Assembly (NCBI GenBank): GCA_037126765.1
Contig: JBBCBC010000001.1
Location: 36,812,804 to 36,876,803, forward strand
Reading direction: 5' to 3'
DNA: 64,000 nucleotides
DNA from: Stenogyne calaminthoides
Lineage: Eukaryota; Streptophyta; Magnoliopsida; Lamiales; Lamiaceae
The position numbers were made by a program, and so were the translations under genes. Position 1 is the first letter of the stretch; the number at the start of each line of letters is the position of its first letter. Below, piece by piece: positions 1-10,306 of this stretch. Under the pieces are notes generated by a model, which had not been told where the DNA came from, searched no databases, and saw nothing but the letters and a program-made list of their open reading frames with translations.

Positions 1-41
1 GTGAGGTGTTTTGGCCACGTGGTGGTCAGTGTATTGAGTTT

Positions 42-182
42 GTTCCGGCGTGTATCCGGAAGTTTTATTCCGGTGTGTATCCGGAAGTTTCATTCTGGCG
101 TGTATCCAGATCTTTTATTCCGGCGTGTATCCGGAAGCTTTATTCTGGCGTGTATCAAGAAGTTTTACAGGCGTGTATCCGG
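42..182 (+). repeat. 25 bp minisatellite inside LTR1
   Basis: About six head-to-tail units based on GGCGTGTATCCGGAAGTTTT, with CCGG/CCAG and TTCC/TTCT variants. The same array, with the same unit order, recurs in LTR2 (about 16815-16955) and LTR3 (about 60641-60790), so it predates the tandem amplification and belongs to the LTR. Confidence 0.85.
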
Positions 183-209
183 GAATTTGGGGCCCCATTA
201 TGAATGAAA

Positions 210-266
210 AGGGAGGGAGGGAGGGAGGGAGGGAGGGGGAGGGGGAGGGAGAGGGAGAGGAGAGAG
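210..266 (+). repeat. GA-rich microsatellite (GGGA/GAGAG)
   Basis: A run of GGGA then GAGAG units follows the minisatellite. The equivalent tract differs in length in LTR2 (16976-17035) and LTR3 (60809-60897). Copia-1 integrated in this tract; its GAGAG duplication is one of the repeat units. Confidence 0.85.
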
Positions 267-2247
267 TGTTGGTCCCGGTGCAAACGAGTCTTACATGTGT
301 ATGGGGGGGGGGAATACACGTGTTCAGTGTTTTTATAACTTTTTCTTACTGAGGTCAGCTTGGGTCAGATAATCCTGAAGATTAGGTTCTGAGAAGCACA
401 GATCGCTCTGAGTCAAAGTCTCATCGAGGCAGTGATCCGAAGCCGCTTTTCAGATACCTCAGATAATCCCAACTGAGTCCTGAGTGTCAGAGATCCTGAG
501 TTGCTTGGATCAGTTAAGTAACTTACTGAATCCTCAAATGAGAGTTCAGTTTGGTAACTATCTGTTCTAGCTACTCAGTCGTGCGGAATGGTTGACCCTT
601 TAGTTTATACTCGTTTTAAGCGTTACTGAAAACCTTCCCTTTATGAATTAGTGATTAAGCTGTGATTCAATTTACATGCAACTTCAGTGGATTGATTCCA
701 ACTGAATATCAGTGAAAAGTATGCTTTCAAAATCAAGTCAATGGAACAATTAAGCACAGATAAGGAAAGCAATAAAGAACACAACAATTATAGTGGTTCA
801 GAGACTCAAGCTCCTACATCCACTCTCTCTGATCCTCAGAGAAATTCACTATCAACTTCTGAGCTTTCTGACTACCTCGCGTAGTTTACTTACTCAATTT
901 CTTCGTACGAAGTTTTTCGACTACTCCACGTAGTTTACTTACTCAACCCGACCTTAAGCTTTCTGACTACCTCCGTAGTTTACTTACTCAAAACACAAAC
1001 AAGCTTTCAGACTACCCCTGTAGCTTACTAACTTCTCCTCTAGAGTTTTCTGACTACTCCGCGTAGTTTACTAACTCTTTACAACTCTTTCTCACCAACA
1101 AACACACTCCAACTACCTTCTCAAGGGTTTGGGGTTTCTTGGTTGGTTTCCAACTAGGATGAGATATCCTTTACAATGAAGCACAATGCAAAGGGTTAGG
1201 ATATCTCGACTAAGCTTTGGATAATTATTATCAAGCTAGGCTTAGTATAGTGAGCTCTCTTCAATGTAGAAGCACTTGGGAAATTCTAAGTTTTTCGAGT
1301 GCTTTAACTTTTGCAAGAATAAGTTTGAGCTCTTGAGTTGCGTATAAATTTCCCATAACCTTACAATGTAGAGGGTCACCAGTATTTATAGGCATACACC
1401 AAGGTCACTCTCGAAAACTATCCGTTGGAGAGACAGCTTCGTGAGTTCCCTCTTATGGTGTGTGAGAAACGGCTATATTTAGGGTTTGAAACTCCCTAAC
1501 ACGTTTTAGGCAATAGCCTTTCATGTAGCCGGTCTTCGCTTTTTGCAGTCTGGAACTTTTGTACATCTGACATCTTTTTCAGCGACCTGTCACTGTCAGT
1601 GTCAGTATGGTACAGTGTCGTCTTCCTCTTTTTGACTTTGTCTCCAGTTAAAGGTAGACACCTTCAACAGCTCTTTTTGGTTACAAACTCTGAGTTTGAT
1701 ATAACTTTAACAACACTTCTGACTTAGTTCCTTTGTCTGCATTTGAATGTCTTGACAAATATCTATTTTCTAATGAATCACGATCTTCTCAGTATTGCAT
1801 CCTTCAGATAGATATATTCAGTGCCTCGGAACATTCTGGTTTATACTGAGCATTCAGAACACTACTGAGTCTTCAGTAATTACTGTGCTATCAGTATTCT
1901 TGATCTCCAGTCTTCAGTCTTCAGTCTTGCGTCTTCAGAGTCTTCTGAGTCTTCAGGGTCTTCTGAGTCTTCAGAGTCTTCTGAGTCTACTGACTAATAC
2001 ACTGAATCTTCATGCTGAGTCTTCAGTTCCTCAGTATCCTACTGAGTCTTCAGTATCTCAGTATCCTACTGAGTCTTCAGAATCTATCCTGAACTATATC
2101 TGCTGACTATACATTTTGCAGATAACATCCTGAATATTCTAAAACTGAATCCTGACTCAACTATCAAGATCATTCTGAACATGTCATACTCAGGGGTTTT
2201 GGGATCTAATCAAAATCATATATCTTTATTAAATTCATCTCCCAACA
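267..2247 (-). repeat. Copia-1 3' LTR
   Basis: A 1,981 bp LTR, TGTTGG...CCAACA as written on the plus strand, nearly identical to 12842-14808. It carries the U3 promoter and polyadenylation region, but I do not assign a TATA box with confidence. At 862-1078 it contains five copies of a unit with a small inverted repeat (ACTAC...GTAGT). At 1890-2090 there is a CAGTCTT-rich low-complexity tract. No gene. Confidence 0.92.
862..1078 (-). repeat. Array of five short palindromic repeats in the Copia-1 LTR
   Basis: Five units of about 40-50 bp share TTTCTGACTACnnCCGTAGT or a close variant, followed by TTACTTACTC or TTACTAACTC. Within each unit ACTAC and GTAGT can pair as a small stem. The array recurs at about 13433-13650 in the 5' LTR, and a related array is present in the Copia-2 LTRs (about 32465-32640 and 59010-59190). 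Palindromic motif arrays are known from Sirevirus LTRs; a regulatory role here is inference. Confidence 0.75.
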
Positions 2248-2263
2248 GTTTCCCCCTTTTTGA
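2248..2263 (-). other. Copia-1 polypurine tract
   Basis: Read on the minus strand, AAAAAGGGGGAAAC directly precedes the 3' LTR start TGTTGGGAG. It primes plus-strand DNA synthesis. A second purine run (minus-strand ATGGGGGAAATT, about 2451-2464) lies about 190 bp further inside. Repeated polypurine-like tracts are a known Sirevirus trait. Confidence 0.85.
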
Positions 2264-2715
2264 TGATGCTAAAACCTATCTTGTTACAAACATATAACCT
2301 ATACTCAGGTTTCAGTTTATCCTATTACAAGATTGGTTGTCTCCCAACAATTTTCTTAAATCAGAGAAACTCTTAAAAAAAAATTTAAATCATTCAGCAC
2401 TTTCTTCAGTAATGAATCTCTTTAAGTAGTTCATTACTGAATACTTAAACAATTTCCCCCATATTCAGACAATTTCTCCCTTATCAACATACAATCAGTT
2501 CAGAGACATTCATTCAGGCATATCAAATTAAAAGACATGTAAACAAGATAATGAGATATTATCTTTTGAGCATAATGATAAATCTTCATTGATGATTGGT
2601 ATCCCATTACAGATTACAATGAGTTTATCAACAAAATCAAAAAGACAAAAATTTAAAGATTACAAAATCTTCTGAGTCTTCAGTCTTCTGATTTGGCTCT
2701 TCAGTCTTCTGCTCT
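2264..2715 (-). other. Copia-1 3' untranslated region
   Basis: AT-rich stretch between the extra ORF and the polypurine tract, alignable with 57701-57949 of Copia-2, including a shared TTATGCTCAAAAGATAAT-like segment. No ORF or RNA gene seen. Confidence 0.7.
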
Positions 2716-5700
2716 TCAGTTTGCTTCATTCTCAACTTCATCAGCGGGCACCTCCAGGTCGAACATTCTGAAAAATCTCTTCTTCAGCTCATTTCTTTCC
2801 TTAATAATATCCGGACTGTTTCCTATTAGACCCAACTGACCAGCATACTGGGCAATTTCTTGAGTAATGGCCTTCTCATTTACCAAGCCATTACCAAGTC
2901 TTGGAGGAGGATAGGAATATGGACCAGGGGCTACTATCTGTACCTCTCCTTCATCCGCAAGGTTAATCCAGCCCTGTAGATACTTTGGATAGAAGGTTAG
3001 GAGATATTCAATGAATGCTTCATTCTGATCTGAGCTTTCCCCTCTCCATTCTCTGAGAACATCATAATTGAACCAGAAGGTTCTCTTGACTTCTTCCCAC
3101 ATATCGTTGAGTTTGATAGGCATCCATTTATCAACGTGGGGCCACTTTAGTGCTTTTGATGTTTCTTTCCTCTTGCTCGCAAACTTCCTGAATTCACTCC
3201 TTCGCTTACGCTCTTCGCTCATCTTCTTTTCGATCCAGACACTCCACGAGACCAAAAGAACTTTCTTAGCTTGTTCTATTTGGAGTGTCTTCAGAGCATC
3301 TCTCGTGTTGAAGACTTTCTTCTGAGGTTGAGACTCAGATTCTTCCGTTTCTTCATCATCCAGAATCAGCCTTTCTCTGGATTGGCTTAGAAGCCTTTGC
3401 ACGCTGCTTTTCTGGTTGAACACCGCCCAAGGCTTTCCTCTTCATAGGCAATTCAAATAGAATTGACTGACTTGTTCCAACCTTTGCTCTAGCTTTTCGG
3501 TTTCTCTCTTGCAACATCAAGCATGGTTTGCTCGTAAACTTCGAGTGTAGATAGGCTTTTCTACCGGCGAACTTCAACTTCTCGGTAACCCGACTTCTCT
3601 TAAGGCTTTGGCTAGATTATACATTTCAGCATCTTTCTGAGCCTTCTTCTCCAAAGTACGTGCCATGAACTTTCTGAGGTCTTCACCTTCCTTTTCCCCC
3701 TTCTTGGCACCGTAATTTGGAAGAAGTCTGGAGAGTGCTGTGTCCATGTGATTTTGCTCATTGCTCACACAGCGAACTTCTCCTGCTATCTGATCTTGTT
3801 CGTCTTCCAGCCTCCTTAGATGGTTCTTGGACACGGAAAATTCTTCAGATAAGTGGGCAAACTGGCCAGAGCGTGCTTCCTTGAACATCTCTGTCATCTT
3901 GGTCATGAGCATTGAGCTCATTTCCTCAACAGCAGATTTTATCATTACATCATTCCTCTCTGCCAATTTCACCTCTAGAAATGCAGTTGGCTCCTGGTGC
4001 TTCTGATTCATTTCAGCACTGAGCTCAGCCTTGACTCCCTCCAGCTTTTCATTCAGCTTATCTTCCATGGAGGTCATCTGTGAGGTCAGAGTGTTTTGGA
4101 TTAGCATCATCTCTGAAGAGTGACTAAGATTTTCCATCTGTTTAGCTTGATTGGCCAATGTTTCTTCCATCTGAGCAATCTTGATCATCATTGGCTCAAC
4201 CTTCTCAAGTTTCTCCATCAAGGGAGTGAGATCAATCTCAGGAACCTTCTGCACCTTCAGTCTTTGTCGATCATCCCGAGCTTGACCGTTCTGAGCTCCA
4301 GTCTCCAACTGAGCCTCAGTCTGTTTATCGGACAATTCAGAATTAAAGATAGAACTTTCAGTAACTTTGGCATAATTGTTATTAGTGCCAAAAGGTACTT
4401 GAAGAGTGCTAGCTTCAGTCTGAGGTTGACCAATTTCAGATTGATCAACAACAGAAGTCTCCTTTTCCATCTGAGACTGATCCTCAACATCTCCCTGTTG
4501 GTCCCCATCTCCATCTTGAGATTTGTCTCCGCTGCTTGGGGCACCAACCCGGTAGCTTTTTCTTTCAAACTAACTTCCTCCGAACCGGCTCATCAAAATC
4601 GGAGTTTTTCATCCCGAGCTTTGTCTTACGAACCCGAGAAGTCGGTCGAGAAAAATTTGTCTCCTCATTCCACGGTCTTCCCCCTCCAAAAGCAAAGCAA
4701 TATCAAGCATCTCGGGAAGAGTCGATTGAGGATGAACACTGATTGTCCTTAATCAAGAAAACATCTTGCGCAGATCGGGGTATGAAATTTGAGTTGAGGG
4801 TAGCGGTCAAGAATGAACCGTTCCCCTTGCTCCTCCACTCGCCTTCTTGACCTCGCCCTTCTTCCATCTCGGACTCTCTGGGTTCGGTTGGAAGCCTGGC
4901 GAGGATCAAGAAGTAGATCACTTTCAGAGCTCATCAAGAATATTCTCTCCCCGAGTCTCAAAGACCTCACGAAGGTTGTGCGATCAGTCCTCGATTTGCA
5001 TCTGAGTGGGTTACGGGTCTGGTGACACTTCCTCCAGATTGGTTCTCGAGTTGGCTCTTCTATTTATCCGAGCCGACACTTTTTCAAAGAGGAATCTCTC
5101 GAGGCCTGAGTTCCTTTGAAAATTTTCTAAGAAATTTTATCTGAACTTAGAGATGTCTCAAGCACCTCAGAGAAGACTTGCTCCTCAGTCTGTTCTTGTG
5201 TCTTTGATATAACCTGAGCCAAAACTTGCAATGGCGAACTCTGAGCGGTTTGGCCCTCAGGTTGAATCTCCTCAGAATCACTGCCATCTTCATTAGTGAG
5301 AACCACCAATCTTCTGCGCTTTGGGGCAAGGTTCTTCTGCTTCATTATTTTTGCACCTTGCTCCATCTTTGCCTCCAACAAAACCTTCCCCCTGGTTTTG
5401 TTGAGTCTTTTCACCAAGAATGGTGATTCTACCTTCTTTTCTCTCTTCCCGATGGATGGCACGCTTCTTTGCAGCAATGGGCTTAAAGAGAATTTTGGAC
5501 TTAGGGAATGGGGTCGAATTGGCGAAGATATCCTCCTCCTCTCTGCACATCTCCAAAATATAAGCAATTTTGGTGGCATGGTGGATCTTGCCTTTTATTG
5601 AGATCGCCCCGTCAACCTTCTTCAAAACTTTGGTCTGCTCACTCACCGTCTGAATCAAAAATTTCAGCCCGGTTGAAGTCGGTGGTGGGTGAGGCCTCTA

Positions 5701-6237
5701 TCGCCGCCATCAATCTGAGCTTGGTCTTGATCCGCTCAAAACTCCCTTAAGACTCATGATGTTCTTGCTCACAATATCCATCAACACACAATATTGTGGC
5801 TTTAAGTACCTCTTATGCAATGTAGCCTCAAATTTCACAGATTCTCGGCAATCCTATCTAAGTACTCTGCTCTACCCGAGCATATACATCGCAGGATCCT
5901 CTCCTCTATCACGAGCTCAAAAAACATCATTGATTTTTTAGGAACTATATCGCATCCCTTTCAAAATCGATGTATTTGACGATTGCTCTAAATGTGATCT
6001 GATTATCTTAGAATGCATACAACCCTCTTCATCTATCTTCAAGTTATAGATGAATTCGATTACCTCTTTCGCAAACTCACGGTGCAGGTAAACTGCGACT
6101 AGTTGGGTGAGTTTAGCGGTCGAATCATATCGAGCCTCCTCTTACGGCTTTGAGTTGGTTGTGCTTTCGAGTGAGACAACAAACTCGTACCACGGCTTGT
6201 TAGTTTCGGCTAATCTCTCGAACAAGGTTGGAGCCAT
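2716..6237 (-). pseudogene. Copia-1 extra ORF after pol (coiled-coil protein, broken)
   Basis: A long ORF downstream of pol, in the position called envelope-like in Sireviruses. It starts with MAPTLFERLAETNKPWYEF, matching the Copia-2 start region (NKPWYENVISLES), and ends at a TAA after EVENEAN. Open pieces are 6142-6492, 5127-5658, 3574-4470, 3356-3577 and 2716-3423, in different frames. A conserved N-terminal block includes KLTQLVA, EFAKEVIEFI and ATKIAYILEMCREEEDIFAN. The middle (about 3700-4300) is a heptad-rich coiled coil, and the last 150 residues include HVDKWMPIKLNDMWEEVKRT. I see no transmembrane helix or signal peptide, so an envelope role is not supported. Many frame breaks fall at CTG/CAG sites and may be sequencing errors. 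Function unknown. Confidence 0.78.
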
Positions 6238-6875
6238 TTTAGAGATTGATTGAAGAAATGAAGCTTTAGGGTTTTGGGAATTTCTGGGCAAAGGGAATTT
6301 ATTTGCAGAGGATTTGGGAACGAAGGTTTTGATAAAATTTTGGCTTGAATGACTTATTGGGGTATAAATAGCTTCGAGATTGTGGGGAATCGCGTTGGTT
6401 AGGTGAAAAACAACGGTTGAGATTAATCTCCAGATTAATCGAATTATCTGAACCGACGATCTCCGAAAAGTAAGCCGCCAAAATATCCTCATTGGTCATT
6501 AATGTAGCGAGCATTAAATAACTGTTGACCTTCTTCGGAATTTAAAACGATCCCACCCAAAAACATTCCTCAGGTGTTTTGTATTTATTGCAAATGATTA
6601 CTGAGTTTTACTTTAAGCAATAAATGAGTCGCATGAGTCATTACTTCTTAAGACTAATTTTCCCTCTATCAGTCTTACTGAGTACTGACCTTGATAAAAT
6701 GTCAAGATAATATCGAAATCTTGAATTGGTTCAAGATTATTCGAGAAATCTTGACCTTGATGAATCTGAAGTTTTCGAGACTCGATTCAATTATTTCCAT
6801 TTTATCCTGAGCTTCTCAGTAGAATTATGAGAAAACTTCATGCATCTGAAAACCTTCAATTTTTCAGATTTTACT
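6238..6875 (-). other. Copia-1 spacer between pol and extra ORF
   Basis: About 640 bp with no convincing ORF. It aligns with 53835-54449 of Copia-2, for example the shared segment around TGACCTTGATAAAATGTCAA (6686-6705). It would form the leader of the extra ORF; whether that ORF is read from a spliced RNA cannot be seen. Confidence 0.65.
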
Positions 6876-9800
6876 CTATACACCTGGTTCTAACATCCCT
6901 AATTCAACTGAAAGTTCCTGAAATCTTGATTCAGCAAAAGGTTTAGTCAAGATATCAGCTCTTTGCTTATTAGTATGAATTTTCTCCATCCTTATGTCCT
7001 TCTTCTCGACATGATCTCTGATGAAGTGATGTCTGATATCCACATGCTTGCATCTGGTATGCAATACCGGATTTTGTGAAATAGCAATGGCACTATTATT
7101 GTCACAAAATATTGGTACTTCATTGGCTACAACTTTATAATCCCTTAATTGTTGTGCGAGCCAAAGAATCGAAACACGCAGACTTCCTCGCGACCATGTA
7201 TTCAACGAGAAGATCTTGGTTACATCGAGGTCCTGTTTCTTCGAAAAACCAAGATATCACCTTCTAGAAATTGACAAGTTCCGAAGTGGACTTCCGTCAA
7301 TCTGCAACCTCCATAATCAAAGATCTCGAGTAACCGGTTAATTCAAGGTTATCATCATTTGGATACCATAATCCTCTATTCATTTGTGCCCTTAAGATAC
7401 TTCAAAGATCTTTTTCGCGACTTCCATGTGACTAGCCTTAGGATTAGCTTGGTATCTTGCACATATCCCAACAAATAAATGTTATATCGGCCTACTTCTT
7501 GTGAGATAGAGCAATGATCCAATGATTCCTCTATAATCAAAAGATGACTCACCGATTTGCCTTGTAATCGAGGATCCATCTTGTAGTTAGTATTCATAGG
7601 AATCCTAAGCGTATTGCAGTCTCATACACCATATTTAGCAATCGGATCTACGGTGTATTTTGCACGGTTGATGAATATTCCTTCCTTTGATTGTTTCACT
7701 TGAAGACCTAGAAAGAAATTCATCTCTCCCATCATTGACATCTCAAACTTGCCTTTCATCAGTGTTGAAAACTTTTCACACAACTGATGGTTTGGAGATC
7801 CAAAAATGATGTCATCAACATATATCTGAACTAGTAAGATATATTCCCCACCCTCTATCCTGAACAGAGTTCTATCAACAGTCCCTTTGACAAAACCATG
7901 GTCAGTAAGAAACTGAGAAATAGTATCATACCATGCTCTGGGTGCTTGTTTGAGACCATACAAAGCTTTTCTGAGCCTGTAAACTTGGTCATTCTGTTTA
8001 AAACCAGGAGGTTGTTCCACATAAACCTCTTCTTTAAGCACACCGTTCAGAAATGCACCTTTCACATCCATTTGATAGACTGTGAACTTCATGTGGGCAG
8101 CATATGCAAGAAACAATCTGATGGCTTCTTGTCTTGCAACAGGTGCAAAGGTTTCATCATAATCCAAGCCTTCTTCTTGGGAATAACCTTGTGCAACTAG
8201 CCTTGCCTTGTTTCTCACAATGTTGTTGTTTTCATCTCTTTTATTCTTGAAAACCCACTTGGTTCCAATGACATTGTGCCTTTCTGGTCTATCTACCAGC
8301 TCCCATACTTCATTCCTTGAGAATTGATTTCGTCTTCATCTTGCAGCGAATAATCCAATTGAGAATCTTGTAGAGCTTCACCAATCTCATTAGGGTTCTT
8401 TCTCCGATAGGAAAGCGCGAGAATAGTGCACTCTCACCATGGGACCTTCTTGTTTTAACACCTTCGGTTAGATCACCCACAATCGACTTGTAGGATGACT
8501 ATCTAACCATTTTCTTCTTGATGTTCCCCTTCAAGAATATCCTCAACATTTGAAATGTTAGGTTCGATTAAATCGAAGAACTCGGGGAACAACGAAAAGG
8601 AGAAAGGAATCATCTTCCTCGGGGAAATTCTATTGAGAACATTGTCGAGACATTTGTTCTCCTTTGGTTGATAGATTCGAAATTGCCTCATTTGTGACCA
8701 CATCTTCATTGGCATCACATACCGAAGTCCGAGGCGGGTGTCTGTTCAGATTGATCACCTTTGGAGTGTTGGTTTTTCCGAGTCTCACCATCGATTTCCA
8801 TCCCGAACTTCTTTATCCGAGTCCGAGTCACTCCAATCATAGATAATGACCGACTTCTTCTTTTCGTGTTCGATTGATGATTTATCTTTCTTTTTTCGGG
8901 CTTAATCTGGTGATCCTCTTAGTCGGTTCATCGCATCATGTTCTGTTTCTTCCGAACACAAACAGATTCATCAAAAACAACATGAGGTGTTTCCTCCACA
9001 ATAAGAGTCCTCTGATTTGTAAACTCGAAAGCTTTTATCGACTTCGAGAATATCCTAAGAATATTCCTTCATCGACTTTACTATCAAATGTTTTCAATCG
9101 ATCTTTACCATTATTGTGTATGAAACACTTGCAACCAAACACACGAAAAGAAAGAAACAAGAGGCTTCCTTTCATTCCAAAGCTCATAGGGTGTTTTGCC
9201 TTGACTCTTGGTCAAGATGGATCCGTTTCCGAGAGTAGCATGCGGTGTTGTTGACTTGAGCCCAAAACCTTTTAGGAATGTCAACAAAGAATCATTGTCC
9301 TTGCGAACTTCTTTTCGAGTCCTGTTCCTTCTTTTCAAAGAACACCATTTTGTTGAGGGTCCTTGCGGTGATGTTTCATGTGAAATTCCATTCTCTCGCA
9401 CAATAATCGATATGATATGATTTATAAACTCCGTTCCTTTGTCGATCGATTTTGACCACACTCGATTTTTCTCAATCTCGAGCCTTTTCAAGAAACTCTG
9501 GCGGCTTTATCCAGTCTCTTTCTTCTTGAGTAAGAATATGACCCAAGTATATATCTTGAGTAGTCATCAACTACTACCAATGTGTATTTCCGCCATTAGT
9601 GCTTACAGGTGTTATTGGACCAAAAAGATCTATATGCAGTAACTGAAGTATTCTTTCAGTAGAAACCTCAACTTTACTTTTAAACGATGCTTTTATTTGT
9701 TTTCCTTTCTGGCACGCATCACAAATATGTTCCTTACTGAACACTTCATTAGGCAACCCTCTCACAAGAGCTAATCTTGCAAGCTTGTTCAGGGTTTTGA

Positions 9801-10306
9801 AATTTAGGTGATTCATTCTTTTATGCCATAACCAACTGGTATCTGTGGAATTTTTAGCAACTAAACATGTATCTTTAGGAGTTGAACTCCAATCGACCAA
9901 GATACACATTCCCTTTTCTTGTGCGGTCAAGAATACTTTTCGTGATGTATCATCTTTCACAAAACATAAGTTCTTAGAGAACTCAACATTGAAACCCTTA
10001 TCACAAAATTGGCTAATTGAAAGCAAGTTATGCTTCAATCAAGATACATATGAAACACCATGGATATGAACTGAGTTGAGATCCAAAGTTCCATATCCTT
10101 CAGTCTGTCCCTTGGAGTTATCTCCAAAAATGATCTGTGGGCCTCTTTGTTCAACATAGTCTTTGAGTATCTTCTTGTATCTGTCATATGTCTTGAACAT
10201 CCCTTTGTCAAGATACCATATATCGAGCTTTTTTTCATCTCTGCTCATCGATTGCCATGTATCTTTAGTCAAGATAAATTGCCCTTGTTTTCCTCGAAAA
10301 AGCAGA
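6876..10306 (-). pseudogene. pol: Copia-1 pol polyprotein (protease, integrase, RT, RNase H), frame-broken
   Basis: Domains read right to left. Protease: near 10220, with a damaged DSG and GCSRHMT in one frame. GAG-pre-integrase: 9574-10038, with WLWHKRMNHLNFK and CDACQKGKQ. Integrase core: about 8900-9650, with DKGTEFINHI. Reverse transcriptase: 7622-8340, with DYDETFAPVAR, YGLKQAPRAWYD and the catalytic YVDDIIFGS. RNase H: 6876-7600, ending TKPFAESRFQELSVELGML. The encoded polyprotein would mature Gag, copy RNA to DNA and integrate it. The RT segment 7622-8218 is open and close to Copia-2. The integrase (8380-9500) and the start of RNase H (7200-7600) are heavily frameshifted, mostly at CTG/CAG sites. 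Inactive as written. Confidence 0.88.

Larger units (their letters stand above)
1..266 (+). repeat. Chromovirus-type LTR1, middle part (left end outside window)
   Basis: This matches bases about 16768-17030 of LTR2 and 60598-60890 of LTR3 almost base for base, so it is the inner part of a first LTR whose left 1.3 kb lies before the window. It holds a 25 bp minisatellite and a GA-rich microsatellite, and is cut at 266 by Copia-1. The LTR resumes at 14809 after a GAGAG target duplication. No gene is seen; the small ORFs here are translations of the minisatellite. Confidence 0.88.

Noticed and set aside
1..352. Overlapping short ORFs rich in GVYP/RRVSG repeats
   Set aside because: They translate the 25 bp minisatellite in three frames; no credible protein.
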